A stretch of DNA of 64,000 bases, taken from Blastobasis lacticolella. Its lineage: Eukaryota; Arthropoda; Insecta; Lepidoptera; Blastobasidae. The position numbers and the translations under genes are program-made. Below the pieces are notes generated by a model. That model was not told where the DNA came from. It searched no databases and saw only the letters and a list, made by a program, of their open reading frames with translations. The stretch spans positions 15,004,200 to 15,068,199 of the forward strand of contig LR990052.1 in the NCBI GenBank assembly GCA_905147135.1, written 5' to 3'. Every line of letters starts with the position of its first letter. The stretch's first letter is position 1. Of the stretch, positions 20,641-32,747 are shown piece by piece.

Positions 20641-23043
20641 AGCGTTCATCAGCACCATACAGTTTATTTATATATCATATGTTTATAGACTTAGAAATGA
20701 ATAGGCATATCATACACAGAGCAGTGTGTGGTTAAAATATAGTTTGCTTATCATGATTTCTTTTAACAAATGCTCTCAAATACTTAACCAAAACTTGGTT
20801 TTGTAATAAACTTAAACAATTTATTTGACGATAAGAGAAATATTTTACTTCAAAAGCACGTAATAAATTTACGCTATTGATTGGTTGGACGACAGGCAAA
20901 ATATCGTGAATATCTTAAATGTTTGGCGTCAAGTTATGGGACCCAAGAAAAAATACTCACAAGTGATAGTGATGTGAATATACAAATACGTTTCAACGAA
21001 ATATCCAAATAATAATTAAATAAAAGCACACCTAAATATTAAACGAGTCTAGAATTAATTTTTAATCTACTTGTTTGATGACTCAAATTGATTTGCTTCA
21101 TAGAAATTAAATATCTCTATACTCAGTCTTATGAAACATTACATTGAGTTTATAGTACCTAAAATGTCTTTATATTGTTTACTTATAACTCCCTACATTA
21201 TTACTTTTGGTCTAAAGGAATTCCACATCGAATCCATTTGCTTACGTATTTTTGTTTAAGTTGTTTAAATTTAATCGACTCGGTAAATAAATAAAACGTC
21301 GTATATAATACATCAGTAGCTGCTGTAACTTTTAACTATTTTCGGATTATCAGGAACATTTTGTAAAATGTATGGATACGAACGTCATAAGAGCAGTCGC
21401 TTAGACCTCATAAAATTAGAAATGTTTAATTTTTTGTTTGTTTGAAATATTGAACTGTGGGAATTTTGAAGATAAGAATTCCAAGCAAGCTGGCCAGGGT
21501 AGTAGGAACGAGATAGTCAGCCCCTGGGTCGCGTCGCGTGAACATCATCGTATCCATTCCGTAACAAAGAAACCCGAGGCTTTTCCAAATTTCCTCGAAA
21601 AATTCATTACAACTCGCGTGTAGTTTGTTAAATTAATTTGGGCTTTATTATTTTGTGTTATTATTCAGCTTTGTGTCGCTTCTTTCGTTCTCTATCTATA
21701 CGGAGATAAAGAAATATCTTTATCTCCGTAGTGTCAGTGATTTGGTTTGTTTGTCTTTGTTTCTAAGTTTCGAAAGCGTAAGTTACATTCTCATTACTTT
21801 TATGGTACTTTAGAGTATTTATTAGGGCTCTTAGAAATTTCAATGTAAGTGTGAAAGGTGATAAAAAAAAACAAATTTTGAAGAAAAGATTACCAAATAA
21901 ATATCATCAGTACTCACCCTCACTGAATAAAAAACTATAAATCTAACCTGGGACACAGTTTCGGATGTGACATTGAATACACTCTAAGAGAATGAGTCCG
22001 GCACGAATCCCGACTTTGTCTTTGATGGCCTAGGCGCTCTAACTAAGGCCTAGGTTTGCCGCCGAATTCTGGTACGATTTTGACCCATGTTCCGTTAAAT
22101 ACCCTTTGTGCTTTTAAAGCTTTAATGACATTTTCCTACGGACACACTAGGCACACAACTTACACACGCGAAGTAAATAAAATTTAAATAATAGTCTCTC
22201 CTTTGACTCTTGAGTCGATAGGTAGGAACATAATAATGCCTGACGAGATGATCGGAATATGTGTGACGGTTTGAGCGAAGTAGACAATAGGTCACTTTTT
22301 CGTTTGATGTCCAGGTTTTGCTGGACACATGAGCAGGACATGTGGTCTATATGCTCATGTTTGGCCTGGTGTGTAGGTCTTGGAAGGAGAGCCCAGGTTT
22401 TTCCTATCGTTTAGGCTATTTCCGAGACCTAAAGGTCCATATTTCACAAATTCATTAGGGTCAGGACTATGTTAGGCGATTTCGCAAAAATGGGGTAAAG
22501 GGGTGGTCACAGAAGAAAGGAGAATCCGTTGCCGTCGAGAGCTGTCAAAGCTAAGTTGCACGTTTACTTTTATTTATGTGAACTAAATTTTATTTAATTT
22601 GCGAATATCTTCCGAATATTCATGCGGTTGAGTTACAGAATATTGCTATAAACTTACATATTTCTTGTGACGTTTTTCAAAATGCGTACACAACGTTTAC
22701 GATAACTAGACGATCACTCACTTACGGCCAAATCAAAATATGTGAAATGATGTTTATTATGTTATGTCTACTCTTTATAGGTAGATACTCGTATATGCGT
22801 ATTTATACAGATATATAGGTATTAGGGTGACTGAAAAGTTACATCACGCATGTGCTGCGTAAGCCTTAGGGATACGTGGGAAACAAATGACTAAACCTGC
22901 AGGTATTAGGAAAGAGATCTCCAGGAAGCCCAGTTACGATTGATTGACATCGCCGAGTCGTATGCGAGAGCTAATGGCCTACGATGTGAGGGTGCTGAAG
23001 ACTGAGCAAAGTAAAGGAAGAAAAGTAAGAACGCGAACCCAGA
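20641..23043. other. Featureless apart from a small hairpin
   Basis: No coding content found. At 21699 to 21730 a perfect 14-bp stem (TACGGAGATAAAGA and complement) has an AATA loop. Its role is unknown. Confidence 0.4.
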
Positions 23044-23105
23044 TTTTTTTTTACAAATTACACAATACAGGCATTTGACCGCCATCTCACCTGTTTATAA
23101 GTGAC
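23044..23105 (-). repeat. LINE 3' UTR tail
   Basis: On the minus strand 'AGGTGAGATGGCGGTCAAAT' ends in an A-run, as in the LINE at 14826. Only the tail remains. Confidence 0.6.
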
Positions 23106-26100
23106 ATTACCTGCCATACAACAAAAATAGATTAGTTCAAAAATCTCAAAAACGAATTTAAAGCTTTACGCTATTAGCAACTATAGCTGTTAACTAGATA
23201 GCATCTCACCGGCTCAAGAGTTTTCAGGCTTCCAGCGCACTCTATTATCCTGAAACTACGTAACGGAATTAGCAACATAAATCAGGTCGGGATGACCTTG
23301 AAGATCATTGTGCTCAATGCATAACCAGTTCAGTTTTCTATTTATATTCAGTCCAGATGTATGATTCAATTTTCAAGTGATTTTTGAATAAATTTTACTA
23401 TGTCTATGAACAGTTGTCGCGGGCGACTATTTAAAAATCTTATTATAAATTAATAACCATGAAAAAAATTAAAAGTGGTGGGTCATATTCTTGCCCATTC
23501 CTCGTGTAGGAGCTTTATTTAAATGAATGTACCTTTAAAAATGTGCATGAAGAGGTTTATTATGTACCTACCTACTTCAAGGGTGTATAATGCATTGCAA
23601 TTATAAGCGATGTATTAAGCTTGTTAATATTTAGGTGGTGCCTTATCGTACTTACCTTTGCTTTTATCAATATTGGTATAACGATTTACTTATGTAAGTT
23701 ACTCTGGGGGGCAGAAGTGTGAATGTTTATGTAGGTGTTATCGAGATTAAAGTTATTAGTCTACCTACTTATATGCCGAAGTTCGGAAAAACGAATTGTA
23801 GCTAAGTACAGTTTTAATTAAAAACTTAAAGAATTTTCACAATTGGGGGAATAAGTGATAGTCCTTGGTGATCTATATTTGCTCGGAAATTGAATAATAA
23901 ATATTAAGTTAGAGCCAGTAGCGTTAATGTGTGCAATTTGAACTATAGGCGGGCACCATAAAGTCCTATCATACTCTTCCACGCCCTCGTCAGCTGCCGC
24001 GCAAGGAGCTCATAGCAATATGGGTCGTACCTCCTGGGAAATATTGTACGTCAAATGAGCTTTGCACACTAACGCCTACCTTGTAAGTGCATAGCTAAGT
24101 ATGAAGGGCCAAAGCGAGCCTTCGGCGCCTCAAAACCGACTAGCTAGCTAAGGGAGAAAACTCTGGCAGAAAACAAGTCTGGGGTCTAAAAGGGCTGACT
24201 TTTTTAAAAGAAAATTCCGCCCGGGGATCTGAGATTCGCCACTTGTATTGCGAAGTAGGTTACCTCTAAAAAAATCCTCTAAATCCTAATGCCAGTTATA
24301 CGTCTTCCTAACGAATGCCAACAAATCGGTTCGGCATCCGTATGTTGGAGGTAATAGAAAGCGAAACCGGATCTTGTGAACATAATCGACCGGTCGGTGG
24401 AAAACCTAAACCATCGATTCATCCAGCAGGTATTCCACAAAGGCAATTCCTGAATCAACCTAAAAGCCTATAACTCAATGAAGTGACAAAACTATTGCCA
24501 ACTTCAACAGAAGATAGCGACAGAAAAATTTAAACCCGCCCTAAATGACAAAGCACACCAACGATGAGACCAAATAAAAGGCGCAAAATGTCAATATCTC
24601 CACAAAATACCACGGATGCCTAAAACAGTAACGCTTTGAAACTCTGTCTGTTGATGAACCTGATCCCACTGACCAACCTCCGGCAAGAGTCCTTCAAACT
24701 TTAGTGCTCCTCTTCACTCCGAGGGCGGTACCTACACCTAATGAGTTAGGTAGACTAGCACTAGTGTCAAAATATACAAATGTCAAGACATCGAATTAAC
24801 ATGGATAACGCTGTTCTGTGGCGCAGTACTGGTCCTCGCAATTTTAACCCACCACTATTCGACACGCTAATAACAAGACCGAATAACAGTTTAGAGGTCT
24901 GGCATAGCCGCATTAATAAAAGAAAGCGCTCTAGTTATGACATTCGCTCGTTATTTACATTCGTGTCTTTGTTGAGGAAAAAAGCAACATACCAGAATTG
25001 GCGTAGGTATAAAAAGTAGTATTTTGCAATGCAAAGGATTTCTGTGGGCTTCCTGAGTAAACTAATTAGTAAAGAAATGCCAAATATTCATATCTTAAAA
25101 AGCATCTTAAATTAACAAAGTAAAATTTTCAAACTATCCGGAACCGTAAATACTAGGCACTTAAAATTTTCACAAAATAGGTATGTCTCACGCGTAGGCT
25201 TAGTTTGCATATCAGCAATAGTTGTATGAGACCTACCTTCCTTTCTTACATGTAGGTACATAATAAAGTAACATACACGATATTATTTCGTATAGCAAGG
25301 ACTACAGAAATCGTCTAAAGAGATCTGTGAAATAATAGACAAATGTTCAACTCTAAGGGCTTGCAATAAATTATTAAACGCATTTAAGCTGATACTTAAA
25401 CAAATATCTTCATACCAAAAAACGATAAACGTCAACCGTTTAAAAATTTGCTGCAAGCGGGGCTAAGACGCCTACGCTGCTATAATTTTGTTTAAAAATT
25501 AAAATTGAATTCCATACAAGTCCATAAAGGACACTAATAAATAACGATCGTTTGGAGAGAAGATTCACGATACGGCACGTTTACATTCTTGACCGTGCCC
25601 TGGGAAGCATCCTCGTTGCAATACTCAGAGATGACAGATTACTGAGGATAAAACAACGCGAAAATTACGCACAGAGTTGTATTAATTATATATCGGAAAG
25701 CCTCTAAGGTAAGACACCTTTTAACAGATAAATAACACGGGATTTAAACACAAAATTGTACCAATTTTATCTTACTAGTGGACCCAGCGCGATTTCGTTC
25801 GCATACACCTACTTTACTCCTATCTACCCTTTTTTCTTGCTTGTAAAGCTTGTCACGTAACTGTCCCACGGACAGTGCCAGGTTCAGTTAATACAGAAAA
25901 CAAAAGGATTCAGGGTAATGGGTTTATGATATTTCAGTCCAGAAAATTAGCTACTACAAATGAATTTATAAAAATACTCTAATAAAGCACAAAAGTTCCA
26001 AAAGAGTCTCCTTCACATAACCTTAGTCCAGGCAGGATCACTGAATTCACTTGGATAACGTTAAAGCAAGCCGAAAAGTACTGTTTGCAAACTGACTAAG

Positions 26101-26111
26101 CGACTATGTCA
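23106..26111. other. Featureless for 3 kb
   Basis: A slightly G+C-richer patch (23940 to 24780) holds no ORF longer than 80 codons and nothing I recognise. Near 25780 'GTGGACCCAGCGCGATTTCG' is a short piece of the interspersed repeat seen at 17882. Confidence 0.4.
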
Positions 26112-26213
26112 GCTTGAGATTTTCAGAGAGGAAGATTGATGCAACTATGTGCATTTTTAGTTTAAGATTTCAGAGATAAAATTTGATGCAACACTTGTGC
26201 ATTTTTTTAATTT
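26112..26213. repeat. Two-copy tandem of about 51 bp
   Basis: The first unit contains 'GATTTTCAGAGAGGAAGATT' and 'CTATGTGCATTTTTAG', the second 'GATTTCAGAGATAAAATTTG' and 'CTTGTGCATTTTTTT'. They diverge by roughly a fifth. Confidence 0.6.
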
Positions 26214-27088
26214 GAGACCTTTCACATGTATTAATTTTTCATCTTGAAAATTGTAACATCTGGGTACAATATAGATCCACCTTCTAGTTCGAATGCTAGG
26301 AAAACTTTGCCCATCACTCAAGCTGCACTCTCCATTGAAGGCTCGTGTCTTCACTTAAACATGTTCGAGAACGATTTGGCACGAAAGTAGATAAATTCTT
26401 GATAGCCAGTACTCATAGTCAACCAGCCAGTTCTAGAAATGGACGATAATATTTATCGGACGGTCTCGTGTTTGACAGCCAAGGATAATATTCATGCAGA
26501 CATAATGAAGAATTGGATCCAGCAGTTATCTAGAATAAGAGGAGCACAAAAAAGATTAAAATCTCCTTCGACTATAAAAAGTTGTCCGCATGACAAGAAT
26601 AAAAAACAAAAGGGTTAAGATGGAACCTTAAATGTGTTATTTTATGTAGAAATAAATATAAAAAATAAAATATACGGCCCCCAATTAAAAGGAAAAAAGT
26701 TCAACGTGGCATTGGGGCCCGTCCGGATCCATATTAATAAGAAAACAAGAACTTACATAGGTAAGAATCCAGACACACACCCCAATACCCCTGTATTTAT
26801 TCAGAAACCATCATTACTTTTACCAATTGGTTATTTAAAAAACGAGAAATCATTACCCGAAATTCTATTTTAATCAAAACATTAGTAGAACGTAGTCTGA
26901 TTTTACAGGATTAACTTATTTTCCAGGGAAGAATGATGAGCAATCAGAGCCTAAAGGCCCAAATCCAAAGATACCCATAAGTAATAACATAAGTCAGGGC
27001 AAGACCCTACAAACTTCCCCTTCATCATCATCATCACAGCCCACAACAATCCACTGCAGGACTTAGGGCCTCTCCCACAAAAGGGGAG
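26214..27088. other. Mostly featureless
   Basis: A 79-codon frame at 26634 to 26873 has no recognised motif. At 27020 to 27085 'CCACTGCAGGACTTAGGGCC' is a fragment of an RTE-type 3' end in reverse orientation. Confidence 0.4.
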
Positions 27089-27200
27089 GCTACCTTCCCC
27101 TTGAATCACTCTATCTATTGTTGGAAACCGCATTAAAATCCGTTGCGTAGCTTAAAATATCTAAGCGTACTTTGTTTTATACTATGTATAGATACAAATA
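27089..27200 (+). repeat. Interspersed repeat fragment
   Basis: 'CTTGAATCACTCTATCTATT', 'GAAACCGCATTAAAATCCGT' and 'ATACTATGTATAGATAC' recur at 37137, 37690, 48300 and 54165. They belong to the 'cgacttcgttcgcg' repeat group. Confidence 0.55.
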
Positions 27201-27265
27201 TTACGTCACCCCTTAAACATACAATTGACGTCTTTCTTAATCAATTTTCAATAAAAACAGATATA

Positions 27266-27780
27266 CAGGGTGTTTCATAATACATGTATAAAGCCGAAAG
27301 GGTGTTAAAGTATAGCTTGCAAAGAGTACACTGGCGACTTCATATTATCCAGACATTGAATTTTAATTTTTATAAAAAATCTTCGTTTTTAAAGAAAAAT
27401 AACCATATCGACTACGTTGATGCGCAGCTCTATTTCAAGTTGATGATCCTAGAAGGAGAAGTTTAACCTTTTAAATTAAAATTACAATATTTTTTTGTAC
27501 AGAACCCTCAAACCAAAAAATACAAAACGGCTAATTTAGATCTCCTTAATATCCCATTGCGCCTAGTACTATGAACTTGAGTGACCTTTTACAACTGATT
27601 TCTAGAGATGCGGTCTTTCGTTTTCAAAATGTCGATTATCGACATTGAAAAGGTAAAAGTTCGATAGTCATTTTCTCGCTTACTATTCCACGCACGAAAA
27701 AAATAATTGTACCTATCGTTTTAATACGTTTAGCACTCCATCCAGTTCACGGCTTTATACATGTATTATGAAACACCCTG
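27266..27780. mobile_element. 515-bp Tc1/mariner-like non-autonomous element
   Basis: Perfect 31-bp terminal inverted repeats begin CAGGGTGTTTCATAATACAT. TA lies on each side (27264 to 27265 and 27781 to 27782), the duplication made by Tc1/mariner transposases. The interior has no transposase ORF. Perfect identity of the 31-bp ends suggests a fairly recent insertion or selection on the ends. Confidence 0.8.
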
Positions 27781-28171
27781 TATTTCGGGTCTTTCAGACT
27801 TGCGCTCGATTGACGTGAAAAGCTCTTCAAATAGCAATAGGAATTGCTAAGTGAGTCTTGCTTACATTACTTTGGATTTGTTTATTAAATTCCAGTAGTG
27901 TAATGTACTATATTCTTCCCTTTTCCCTGGTTTAGCGTAGTTAATTGTTTATTGAAATAACTAGTTTTTTTAAGTTAAGCGTTGGACTAAACTAGATTAT
28001 TAACAGGTGCTAAATAAGATTCCTAATTTTTTTTTATATTCGCGATTTGTTAGACATTTCAATAAAAGACATATTTTGATACGTACCTATAGAAAATTCA
28101 GTTCGTCGAGTCGAAGCGACTTAAGCTACTCGTACATACACTTAAGTAATTCACCTAACTACCTAGATATA

Positions 28172-28430
28172 AATCAATAAATAAAAATAAATATTCGTGG
28201 ACAAATTCACACAGCGCCATCTAGCCCCAAACTAAGCAAAGTTTGTACTATGGGTGCTAGGTAACTGATATACTACTTAAATACTTTTAAATACATACTT
28301 ATATACATAGAACACCCAGACCCGCAACAGAAATTAAAATTCATCATTTCAATTTCTGCCCGGCCGGGAATCGAACCCGGGACGTCTTGCGTGTCAAACC
28401 GGCATGTTCATGTCGTCAAATCCATCCATC
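28172..28430 (-). mobile_element. SINE-A
   Basis: Full body in reverse: 'CACACAGCGCCATCTAGCCC', 'AACACCCAGACCCGCAACAG', 'CATCATTTCAATTTCTGCCC', B-box complement GGAATCGAACC, then a head with 'AAACCGGCATGTTCATGTCG'. The A-box end is damaged. Confidence 0.88.
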
Positions 28431-28584
28431 CATGCCAGCTCCGTACACTTGCAATACCTGCATTGCTAGCAATCGCTACTATAATTCTCATAGAAGACCG
28501 GTGGCACGCATCTGCACGGATGCGGCTTACGCAGACAGCACTGCTAGTACAATAGTGCTCTCGCGCGCTGCAAGCGAGAAAAGG

Positions 28585-28829
28585 TAAATAAATAAATAAA
28601 TAAATATGCTTGGACAAATTCACACAGCCAAAGTAAGCAAAGCTTGTATTATGGTTTTTAGACAACTTATAAACTACTTATATACTTTTTAGTACATACT
28701 TATTATACATACCCAGACCCGCAACAGAAATTAAAATTTAACATTTCAATTTCTGCTCGGCCGGAAATCTAACCTGGGACCTCTGCATGGCGACCGGCAT
28801 GATACCACCGTATCATGCCGGTCGCCATG
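28585..28829 (-). mobile_element. SINE-A with a 20-bp perfect hairpin in its head
   Basis: A (TAAA)n tail, then 'CAAATTCACACAGCC' with a deletion of the 'GCGCCATCTAGCCC' part. The body and the start of the head follow. At 28786 to 28805 CATGGCGACCGGCATGATAC is followed by CACC and its exact complement (28810 to 28829). The remaining head is missing. This foldback replaces the A-box end. Confidence 0.85.
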
Positions 28830-29061
28830 AAGGAAGTTGGTGAACATACTCACAACTGAACTCAAGTCGTCAAACACACGCATATCTCTTTCATTTTAGT
28901 ATTGAGAGAAGGAAACAAAGGTCGCGGCGCTAGCTAAACCAAGCTATGTTCCGGGCACAGAAATTGTGTTATGCCGGCTGGTGTGCAGTTCACGGACCTA
29001 GCCAGTAACCAAATCTGAATATCCGTTTAATACGATGCACACTAATTGCAGTTCCTATCAT

Positions 29062-29375
29062 AAAATGAAAAAGTATTTATTGAATTAGGATTACGTTAAT
29101 TAATCTCTTTTCAAAAGTCAAAAATCTAACGGAAAACAAAGGGAAGTTAAGCGAGCTCATCCAGGTAGGGGGCGACGCATGCAGACCGATCAGCGCGCGC
29201 GAGGGCTTACTCCGGCGAGACACCGGGCAGCGATACGCGCCACGCACATAACCGCCTAGGCGAATCATATGCGGCGCGCGCCCGGCCCCAGCCAGCCCGC
29301 CGGCGCTCACACCCGCACGCCCCAGCCGGCCTACCCGCGTCGCGCCCTGAGCTCGGAACAAATAAGTAAAAAGAA
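29062..29375 (-). pseudogene. Probable 3' end of a G+C-rich retroelement
   Basis: On the minus strand a G+C-rich part (29150 to 29350) is followed by 'TTTTGACTTTTGAAAAGAG' and the same 3' end as 20583, with 'CCTAATTCAATAAATACTTT' and a CATTTT end. A 94-codon frame (29077 to 29361) is arginine- and glycine-rich with no domain I know. The contrast with the A+T-rich surroundings and the shared tail suggest a retroelement 3' end, though no RT is visible. Confidence 0.4.
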
Positions 29376-29852
29376 TGTCGTCTGTCTGTCAGTATGCCGC
29401 TTCAGTTAGGAAAATGACCATCTGTGGGAAAAAGAAACGGCAAGAAACCCACAGGTACATTTAAATATGATTACATTGCATTGATACATTTGTCAATTTA
29501 ATTTGAGTGAGCCTGTCTTGATTGGAATATGATGTGAACCTCTACAAATCGGTGAAGATAACTAAAAATAAAAATAAATTTCAAAAACATAAAAAATGGC
29601 ACAGCAAAAGCAGGCCAGTCCACCAAGGCAGCACCCGTTCACGAGCATGACGCAGGGCCCAGCCATCGTCCAATTCAACCATATTTGAGGGAAGAGAACG
29701 ACCCGACCCCCATGCCACCACCAGGCAGACTTTTAAGTGAGCATGCGCTGCCAATGCCGTACACATTAAAAAAAATATTTGTTATTCAATGACTATTACA
29801 CATCAAATCATCCTCACTCAATTAACAAAATTATAAATTTATAAATAACTTC

Positions 29853-32747
29853 CTATTTCGAAGAGCTAGTAGTACACCATACATTTTTGTCATTGATATA
29901 TTCATCAATTTTATAATAGGCTTTTTTCATTAAAGTTGTTTTCACCTTATCTTTAAATTGTAATTCAGGCAAATTAATAATACATTCAGGAATATGATTA
30001 TAAAATCTTATACAGTTACCCATGAAAGATGAATTTACTTTACTTAGTCTGAACAACGGTGTTACCAGTTTATTTTTGTTTCTTAAATTGACATTATGAA
30101 TATCAGTATTTTTAGCAAATTGGGTAATATGCTTTCTAACATACATAATATTATCAAATATATATTGACTTGAGAAAGTCAATACATCAATTTCTTTAAA
30201 CAATTCTTTGAGCGAATCACGTCGACGTAATCCATATATTGCTCTTACAGCTCGCTTTTGTAGTTTGAAAATGATGTCACTATCAGCACACTTGCCCCAT
30301 AGTATGATGCCGTATGACATAATACTATGAAAATAACTATAATAAACTAATCTAGCTGTATTCACATCCGTTAGTCTCCTTATTCGCCACACGGCAAATG
30401 CAGCCGAACTTAACCTACTAGCCAATGATTCAATATGTGGGCCCCATTGAATTTTTGAATCTATATTAACGCCTAAGAAAGTAGTTTTCTCTACCAACTC
30501 AAGTTGCGTTTTATCTAATATAACATTACATTGATTACTTTGTACATTAGGGAGGCAAAAATGAACGCATTTTGTTTTTTTAGAGTTTAAGACTAAGTTA
30601 TTAATCGTAAACCAATGAAGCACATTCTGAAGAACACAGTTTACTTCGTCTATATTATTATCTTTCCTATTAATTTTAAATATCAGTGAAGTGTCGTCAG
30701 CAAACAAGACTATACCAGCAATATTCTGCACCATGTATGGAAGGTCATTTATATATACAAGAAAGAGAAACGGCCCCAATATAGATCCTTGTGGCACTCC
30801 AATGCTCACTTTCCCACCCGCAGATAACTCGCCATTTACATTTACTTTTTGAACTCTACCTTCTAAGTATGATTTCATCATTTCAAGACTATCATGCGTA
30901 AAACCGTAATGTTTTAATTTTAGTAATAGTGTTGAATGATTTACACAATCAAATGCTTTAGACAAATCGCAAAAAACACCTACTGCATTATGATGTTCTT
31001 CCCAAGCGCCAAAAATTTGTTGAATGAGGCTAATACCAGCTTCGGTAGTATTGCGGCCTTTTGTGAAGCCATATTGTTGTTGATGAAATAATTTATTACT
31101 GTTAAAGTGCACAATCATTTGACTTAACATGATTTTTTCAAAGATTTTACTGAAAACGGGCAGGATGGATACCGGTCTAAAATTATTCAAACTATTTTTA
31201 CAACCTGATTTGAATAATGGCACCACTTTACTGATTTTCATGAGGTCGGGGAAAACACCTACTTCGACGCAAGCATTAAAAATGTAAGCTAAATACGGTG
31301 CTAAAATATCAACAACAGTACTTATAACTCTAACTGACATTCCCCAAATATCTTCCGTATTTTTCAACTTAATGCTTTTAAAAGCTTTAATGATAGTTTT
31401 AGCGTCTACTTCGGAATAACATAAGCCATTTTCACAGGCACCTATATTTTCTTTTAACAAGTTTTCTGCACTAATTGGGCACGAGTTTAGCAGCGAGGTA
31501 GTTTTAATCGGTATTTCGGTAAAAAATTTTTGGAACAACTCTGCCACTTCTTTATTTGCGGTACTAGTTCCGGTTTCTGTTTTGATTTCATAATGTGTAT
31601 CACGAGGCTTTGTTTTCCCTGCCTCCTTATTTATTACATTCCACACAGTCTTAGCCTTGTTTGAAGACGAACTTATAATTTTCTTATAATGCTGTGATTT
31701 TGCAATTAGACAAACTTTCTTAAACGTTTTTGAATATTTTTTGACATATTCTACAAAATCTTTATCATGGCAATAAGCTCGCTGACCGTATAGTTCAAAC
31801 ATTCTATCTCTGCTTTTGCGGATACCTAAAGTAGCCCAATCACTAAATTTAGATTTACAGTTACTTTTTATTCTTTTTTGCGTAAAAACACTTTGATAAA
31901 CATTATTGACAGAATTGAACATATCAGAAAATAGAATGTTTGGGTCATGAGAATCAAGAGAAAGGCCGGCAATGGTCTCCGATAAGGCTTGTTTGAAGTG
32001 TTCAATTCTCCTTTGAGTAATTGGTCTTGTAATTATTTCATTGATATTACATTGTTCCGTAAAATCAAAAACAACGAATTGTCCACTATGGTCAGATCTT
32101 GTAAAATTTATAATAGCCTTTTCGTTGACCTCGCAACAGCAGAACACATTGTCGATGCAAGTCGCTGATGATTCTGTGCATCGTGTCGGCTCTAAAAATA
32201 CATAATTAAGATTAAAACTACGAAATAAGCTTATTATTCTCTTACTAAACGTTGTTTTTTCTAGTAAATTAACATTAAAGTCTCCACAAACGATTACCTT
32301 TTTTTTACACGTACAAAGTCTTTCTAAAACTTGTTCCATAGTTTTTTCAAAAATCTCAAAGTTTTCATTGTATGGTGGCCTATACACACAAAGTATGATG
32401 CACTTTTCTAGCTCTACGCAGGATAACTCAATCTTATGTTCAACTGAGAGGCCAGAAACATCTTTCCGGTCTTTCGATTTAATATTTTGCCGTACTGCAA
32501 TTAATGAACCACCACGGGAAATAGATTTCCGATTAAAACAACTAATTATATTATAGTTAGATAAATTAAATGACATCTCAGATTCTCTCAGCCAGTGCTC
32601 AGTTAAACATAAAACTTCTACAGGAGTTTTCTTTAAATATAATTCTATTTCATGTTCTTTGCCAGAAAAACCTTGTATATTTTGATGAATTAATCGTAAA
32701 CAATTCTTGGGCTTTTCTTTTGTCTTAAAATCTAGTTTAAAGAGCAT
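29853..32747 (-). CDS. LINE ORF2: endonuclease and reverse transcriptase, intact
   Basis: 964 codons without a stop. Residues 16 to 230 form an apurinic-like endonuclease/exonuclease/phosphatase domain: HQNIQG (21 to 26), E50 in LTEHWL, CGDFNVNLL (154 to 162), CIDN (197 to 200) and the catalytic RSDHS (217 to 221). Residues about 503 to 740 are reverse transcriptase: FRPVSILP, CDLSKAFDCVNH with D594 and D600, GVPQGSILGP from 650, and LFADD (681 to 685). A thumb and C-terminal region follows (for example FLGVNIDSKIQWGPH). All catalytic residues are present, so the protein may be functional. It would nick target DNA and copy its own RNA there. The start at 32747 overlaps the end of ORF1 by 16 bp. 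Length is normal for ORF2 of this group. Confidence 0.93.
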   Translation of the reverse strand: MLFKLDFKTKEKPKNCLRLIHQNIQGFSGKEHEIELYLKKTPVEVLCLTEHWLRESEMSFNLSNYNIISCFNRKSISRGGSLIAVRQNIKSKDRKDVSGLSVEHKIELSCVELEKCIILCVYRPPYNENFEIFEKTMEQVLERLCTCKKKVIVCGDFNVNLLEKTTFSKRIISLFRSFNLNYVFLEPTRCTESSATCIDNVFCCCEVNEKAIINFTRSDHSGQFVVFDFTEQCNINEIITRPITQRRIEHFKQALSETIAGLSLDSHDPNILFSDMFNSVNNVYQSVFTQKRIKSNCKSKFSDWATLGIRKSRDRMFELYGQRAYCHDKDFVEYVKKYSKTFKKVCLIAKSQHYKKIISSSSNKAKTVWNVINKEAGKTKPRDTHYEIKTETGTSTANKEVAELFQKFFTEIPIKTTSLLNSCPISAENLLKENIGACENGLCYSEVDAKTIIKAFKSIKLKNTEDIWGMSVRVISTVVDILAPYLAYIFNACVEVGVFPDLMKISKVVPLFKSGCKNSLNNFRPVSILPVFSKIFEKIMLSQMIVHFNSNKLFHQQQYGFTKGRNTTEAGISLIQQIFGAWEEHHNAVGVFCDLSKAFDCVNHSTLLLKLKHYGFTHDSLEMMKSYLEGRVQKVNVNGELSAGGKVSIGVPQGSILGPFLFLVYINDLPYMVQNIAGIVLFADDTSLIFKINRKDNNIDEVNCVLQNVLHWFTINNLVLNSKKTKCVHFCLPNVQSNQCNVILDKTQLELVEKTTFLGVNIDSKIQWGPHIESLASRLSSAAFAVWRIRRLTDVNTARLVYYSYFHSIMSYGIILWGKCADSDIIFKLQKRAVRAIYGLRRRDSLKELFKEIDVLTFSSQYIFDNIMYVRKHITQFAKNTDIHNVNLRNKNKLVTPLFRLSKVNSSFMGNCIRFYNHIPECIINLPELQFKDKVKTTLMKKAYYKIDEYINDKNVWCTTSSSK

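Noticed and set aside
29077..29361. Arginine/glycine-rich 94-codon frame
   Set aside because: A G+C-rich block gives long open frames by composition; no domain. Treated as part of a retroelement fragment.
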